This document shows, piece after piece, positions 60,972 to 64,000 of a stretch of 64,000 nt of DNA. A program made the position numbers and the translations under genes. The stretch spans positions 2,170,001 through 2,234,000 of the forward strand of contig CAVUMX010000001.1 in assembly GCA_963742725.1 (NCBI GenBank). The letters are read 5' to 3'. The notes under the pieces were generated by a model. It was not told where the DNA came from, did not search any database, and worked only from the letters and a program-made list of their open reading frames with translations. How positions within the stretch are numbered: the first letter of the stretch is position 1; each line of letters starts with the position of its first letter. This DNA comes from CAVVAL01 sp963742725. GTDB taxonomy: Bacteria; Actinomycetota; Actinomycetes; Mycobacteriales; Cryptosporangiaceae.

Positions 60972-61718
60972 ATGGACCATCCGTACCGCATGACGCATCG
61001 TCTGTCTGCCGAGTTTCTCGGCACGTTCTGGCTCGTCCTCGGCGGCTGCGGTAGTGCAGTGCTCGCGGCCGCGGTGCCCGACCTTGGGATCGGCTTCCTC
61101 GGCGTCGCACTGGCCTTCGGGCTCACCGTGCTGACCATGGCGTACGCCGTCGGGCACGTCTCCGGCGCCCACTTCAACCCCGCCGTTACGGTGGGCCTGG
61201 CCACCGGCCGGCGCTTCCCGTGGCGGGACGTCCCGGCATACGTGGTGACCCAGGTGATCGCCGCCGTCGTCGCGGCCGCGGTCCTCTGGGTGATCGCCTC
61301 AGGCGTCGACGGGTTCAGCGCCCGGGAATCCGGCTTCGCGACCAACGGCTACGGCGACCTCTCCCCCGGCGGCTACTCGCTCGCCGCCGTGCTCGTGGCC
61401 GAGGTGGTGCTCACCGCGTTCTTCCTCTTCGTCATCCTCGGCGCCACCGACACCGCCGCACCGAAGGGCTTCGCCCCGTTGGCGATCGGCCTGTCCCTTA
61501 CCCTGATTCACCTGATCAGCATCCCGGTGAGCAACACCTCGGTAAACCCAGCCCGCTCGACCGGTCCGGCGATCTTCGCCGGCACGGCGCCACTGACCCA
61601 ACTCTGGGTGTTCTGGCTCGCGCCGCTCTTAGGTGCCGCCATCGCGGGCGCCACGTACGCCGCACTCCTGTCGCGGGCAGCACCGACCGTGCCGCTCGAT
61701 GAGGCGACGCAAGCCTGA
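60972..61718 (+). CDS. aqpZ: Aquaporin (AqpZ-like water channel)
   Basis: About 248 residues from the ATG at 60972 (60960 and 60990 are possible alternatives). Six membrane helices and both NPA boxes are present: GAHFNPAVTVG and SVNPARSTGP. The selectivity-filter region GLSLTLIHLISIPVSNTS has the His expected of water-specific channels. It would conduct water across the inner membrane. It sits between two decayed toxin-antitoxin copies, so it may have arrived as cargo or been trapped between duplications. Base composition matches the neighbours. Confidence 0.94.
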   Translation: MDHPYRMTHRLSAEFLGTFWLVLGGCGSAVLAAAVPDLGIGFLGVALAFGLTVLTMAYAVGHVSGAHFNPAVTVGLATGRRFPWRDVPAYVVTQVIAAVVAAAVLWVIASGVDGFSARESGFATNGYGDLSPGGYSLAAVLVAEVVLTAFFLFVILGATDTAAPKGFAPLAIGLSLTLIHLISIPVSNTSVNPARSTGPAIFAGTAPLTQLWVFWLAPLLGAAIAGATYAALLSRAAPTVPLDEATQA

Positions 61719-62023
61719 CGGCCTTACCTTCGACCGGCCCCAAGCTCCGCACCGTCAGTTTGGAAGTGACGATCCCATGACCCGGGTTGTCCGAAACGCC
61801 TGCTGACACCTGTGACCCTCGTGCCCGCTCATGCCCGTTCGTGGCCGGATAAGGCACCGGTTACTGGCACGTGGTTGGCACGCTCGATCTTGAGATGCCA
61901 TCCCACACGCGGACGCCCGGTGAGCGCCTCTACTCATCTCCGGGGAGGGCCGAGGGTCCAGGGGGCAGCGCCCCTTGGGCGGGGCTACGGCCGCGGGCGT
62001 TTGATCGGAAGCCAGCTGGTCAG
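61719..62023. other. Gap of about 305 bases with no recognised feature
   Basis: No gene, strong hairpin or tRNA is visible. It is part of the decayed integration region. GGTGACC appears three times shortly downstream (62176, 62189, 62199), without clear meaning. Confidence 0.4.
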
Positions 62024-62170
62024 CTGCGGCACCAACTTCGGCACACCGGCAACACTTTCGCCGCCCGGACCGGAGCCAGTACCCGCGATCTCATGGCGCG
62101 GATGAAGGCCGGCGAAGCCGCCGACCGACCCCCTGACGGCCCGAGCGACTCCGACCCAATGGCACTTTAA
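62024..62170 (+). pseudogene. Tyrosine recombinase internal fragment
   Basis: The frame reads LRHTGNTFAARTGASTRDLMARM, the box-II histidine-arginine region of integrases, and then changes to an unrelated tail ending at 62170. Sequence before LRHQ does not match. Its last recognisable residue is the one at which the fragment at 59612 begins, so the two together could reconstruct one domain. Confidence 0.78.
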
Positions 62171-62239
62171 CCTCTGGTGACCTGGGTTGGTGACCCGTGG
62201 TGACCCGGGCCACCAGCTCGGTCGGTCAGGGAAGGAGGG

Positions 62240-62620
62240 TCAGAGCCTCGATGTGAGCAGGCCGGACAACCGTGAAGTGGCGTCGGTCGAGAGTGGCAAC
62301 CTCGGCTCAGCCATCCGGCCGAAATCACCTGTGAAGAGTTCAGTGCAGGCGTGACGGTGACGATCGTTGGCGATGGCCGCGACGACCAGCGGCCCCGTGT
62401 CGCAGAGGATCACGAACGGCCGAATCCTTCTGCGAGTGATCTCGTCGACCCGGCTCGCGACATCGGGCGTCTTCGACGTCACCGAACCGAAGAAGGCTGG
62501 AGGCCAGGGGCGGTCGCTGACGGAGCGTAGGTGTAGACGGATGTCGGCCAGAGCCGCCGGCACCTCCTCGTCGGGTATCTCCTCAACGAGGCGGCGCAGC
62601 TCATCCCGGTCGGTACTCAT
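62240..62620 (-). pseudogene. Fused antitoxin/PIN toxin remnant, copy 2
   Basis: The first 66 residues are the antitoxin (starting MSTDRDELRRLVEEIPDEE). Compared with copy 1, one extra base before the toxin start removes the antitoxin stop and puts VILCDTGPLVVAAIAND in the same frame. The PIN part then jumps from ACTELFTG to DFGRMAE, skipping about 40 residues that should hold catalytic acidic residues, and ends in 20 unrelated residues. Both events should inactivate the toxin. Confidence 0.75.
62335..62587. repeat. Direct repeat of toxin-antitoxin DNA, right copy
   Basis: This is the right-hand partner of 60575-60826, one base longer. It ends 33 bases before the antitoxin start of copy 2. 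Confidence 0.82.
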
Positions 62621-62784
62621 AACCGACCAGTGTAAGGATGCTGTACATCACAGGCCGGAACCTTGGCGCAGACGGGCTGAGCTGTCGAGTGCCAGTAGCC
62701 GGATCCAGTGGCCCGCGCTGAGCTGTCGAGTCAGAGAGGCAGGCAGGTGTCGGCCGAACACGTGGCCTGACCAGGACCTTTTCG

Positions 62785-62858
62785 TGGAGCGGGTGACGGG
62801 AATCGAACCCGCACTGTCAGCTTGGGAAGCTGATGTTCTGCCATTGAACTACACCCGC
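62785..62858 (-). tRNA. tRNA-Gly (anticodon CCC)
   Basis: On the minus strand the acceptor GCGGGTG pairs with CACCCGC. The D-arm, an anticodon stem TCAGC/GCTGA with loop TTCCCAA, and a T-arm with TTCGATT follow, and CCA is encoded (62785-62787). The anticodon CCC reads GGG. The 3' end faces the decayed integrase genes, the usual arrangement when a tRNA serves as attachment site. Confidence 0.97.
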
Positions 62859-62964
62859 AGAGCGCCCCCACCATACCGGGTCGCTCCACCCGCCGTCGCG
62901 GAACCCTGCCGGACACGACCCGCCCGGGCCAGCCGCGGGCGGGGCAGCCCGATACAGTTCGGGC

Positions 62965-63549
62965 ATGCTCCTCTCCGACCAGGATCTTCTCTCGGAGATC
63001 AAAGCCGGCAACCTGTCGTTGGATCCGTTCGAGCCGTCGCTGGTGCAGCCGTCGAGTATCGACGTGCGCCTGGACCGGTGGTTCCGGGTCTTCAACAACA
63101 CGAAGTACACGCACATCGACCCGTCCCAGCAGCAGGACGATCTGACGAGCCTGGTCGAGGCGCCGGAGGGCGAGCCGTTCGTGCTGCATCCGGGCGAGTT
63201 CGTCCTGGGCTCGACGCTGGAGCTGGTGTCGTTGCCGGACGACCTGGCTGGCCGTCTCGAAGGCAAGTCGAGCCTGGGCCGCCTCGGCCTGCTCACGCAC
63301 TCGACGGCCGGGTTCATCGATCCGGGCTTCTCCGGTCACGTCACGCTGGAGCTGTCCAACGTCGCGAACCTGCCGATCACGCTCTGGCCGGGTATGAAGA
63401 TCGGCCAGCTGTGCCTGTTCCGGCTGTCGTCCGCGGCGAGCCACCCGTACGGGTCATCCGTCTATGGCTCCCGGTACCAGGGGCAGCGCGGTCCGACGCC
63501 CAGCCGGTCGTGGCAGAACTGGAAAACCTGGCCCACCGGCGCAGAGTAG
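62965..63549 (+). CDS. dcd: dCTP deaminase
   Basis: The 194-residue protein matches Dcd. It begins LLSDQDLLSEIKAG, has PSSIDVRLDRWFRVF, the active-site GKSSLGRLGLLTHSTAGFIDPGFSGH with the catalytic Glu and the Arg/Ser pair, and ends SRYQGQRGPTPSRSW. Actinobacterial members make dUMP directly from dCTP by deamination plus dUTP hydrolysis. It acts in thymidylate supply. It is a single gene with its own terminator. Confidence 0.96.
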   Translation: MLLSDQDLLSEIKAGNLSLDPFEPSLVQPSSIDVRLDRWFRVFNNTKYTHIDPSQQQDDLTSLVEAPEGEPFVLHPGEFVLGSTLELVSLPDDLAGRLEGKSSLGRLGLLTHSTAGFIDPGFSGHVTLELSNVANLPITLWPGMKIGQLCLFRLSSAASHPYGSSVYGSRYQGQRGPTPSRSWQNWKTWPTGAE

Positions 63550-63560
63550 GACCACGCGCG

Positions 63561-63593
63561 TTGGGGTGGGATCACGTAGCCAGGCTCCACAAG
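63561..63593. terminator. Bidirectional hairpin between convergent genes
   Basis: TTGGGGTGG and its complement CCACCCCAA form 9-bp arms around about 15 bases, between dcd (ends 63549) and the CBS gene (ends 63619). Confidence 0.65.
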
Positions 63594-63618
63594 TCCACCC
63601 CAAATCCCGAGGGCGCAG

Positions 63619-64000
63619 CTAGACCGCAGCGCGGGGATTGCCGACCACCGCGGACAGCACGTCATCGAGGGTCACAGCGCCTAGCGGGCTGGTTCCGTCG
63701 CTCACCAGCACGAAGTGCGACCGGTCCCGCCGCATCAACAGCAGCAGGTCGGCGAGCGTCGTGTCCGGCCGGACGACGGCCAGCGGACGGATCGACGTTC
63801 GCGGCAGGGCCGACTGGCGTTCGAGCTCCGAGACGCCAAGGAAGTCCTTGATGTGGACGAACCCGAGGATGGCCCGGGTGCGGCGGTCGACGACAGGGAA
63901 CCGGGCGTGCCGCGAGCGGATCGCGAGCTGTTCGAGCGCTTCGGGCGCGACATCGTCTGTCACCGTCTGGACGTCGCTCCAGGGCACCAGGATCGACCCG
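63619..64000 (-). CDS. CBS-domain membrane transporter (CorC/HlyC family), C-terminal part
   Basis: The frame remains open to the window edge, so the N-terminal DUF21 membrane domain is off-window. The visible part, about 127 codons, reads VPWSDVQTVTDDVAPEALEQL, RSRHARFPVVDRRTRAILGFVHIKDFL, then a second CBS motif VSDGTSPLGAVTLDDVLSAVVG. The paired CBS modules bind adenosine nucleotides in such divalent-metal exporters. It ends soon after the second CBS, lacking the usual CorC_HlyC transporter-associated domain. Confidence 0.86.
   Translation of the reverse strand, partial: GSILVPWSDVQTVTDDVAPEALEQLAIRSRHARFPVVDRRTRAILGFVHIKDFLGVSELERQSALPRTSIRPLAVVRPDTTLADLLLLMRRDRSHFVLVSDGTSPLGAVTLDDVLSAVVGNPRAAV

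Noticed and set aside
62176..62205. Three GGTGACC repeats as possible iterons or recombinase sites
   Set aside because: Spacing is irregular (13 and 10 bases), and GGTGACC is common in GC-rich coding sequence; too weak to call.

Overview
The window is high-GC DNA with dense, often overlapping genes, many GTG starts and few promoterless gaps. Gene content points to an actinomycete: an actinobacterial-type acyl-ACP desaturase, a dynamin-like GTPase pair, a branched-chain 2-oxoacid dehydrogenase operon, DUF6457, DUF6458 and DUF6518 proteins, and Tat and lipoprotein signals. I cannot name the genus from the sequence alone.

The left third (1-24.4 kb) is dominated by molybdenum metabolism. The end of a ModC-type molybdate ABC ATPase is followed by a tightly overlapping moaC-mog-moeA-moaE run and a sulfite-oxidase-fold molybdoenzyme. 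moaD and moaA lie at 8.4-9.7 kb on the other strand. fdhD, mobA, a DUF6457 gene and a large FdhF/YdeP-type molybdopterin oxidoreductase lie at 20.4-24.4 kb. Most steps of cofactor synthesis, from GTP to the guanylylated cofactor, are therefore encoded here beside likely client enzymes. Interspersed are an orphan AAA-type ATPase, a membrane metallophosphoesterase, a Tat-exported glycosidase-like protein, a decayed glycosyltransferase, an overlapping NAD(P)-binding protein/M20 peptidase/P1 peptidase/aldehyde dehydrogenase operon, an SDR and CoxG-like divergent pair, and a fructosamine-kinase-like gene.

The middle (24.4-53.3 kb) is mostly housekeeping and regulatory. It holds a lipoprotein, a fatty-acid desaturase with a complex operator, a two-component system, a zinc alcohol dehydrogenase, a divergent Lrp/dimethylargininase pair around a long palindrome, two GTPases, and an SPFH / NAD-kinase-like / Nudix-regulator divergon with its own operator. 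The E1alpha-E1beta-E2 dehydrogenase operon follows, then a 45-residue conserved-looking small protein, a proline-rich membrane protein with a repeated acidic Thr-Thr motif, a frameshifted thioredoxin/NHL protein, an acyl-CoA dehydrogenase with paired operators, and a SpoIIE-type phosphatase.

The right end (53.3-64 kb) contains small accessory genes: a transporter, an acetyltransferase coupled to a DNA adenine methylase that lacks a standard start codon, a VOC protein, a lipoprotein and a PIG-L deacetylase. It then enters a decayed integration site between about 59.6 kb and a tRNA-Gly(CCC) at 62.8 kb. That scar has two complementary tyrosine-recombinase fragments, a duplicated integrase tail with its terminator, and two diverged copies of a broken PIN-type toxin-antitoxin locus flanking an aquaporin gene. 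dcd and the start of a CBS-domain membrane protein close the window. No CRISPR array, rRNA or intact transposase was seen.
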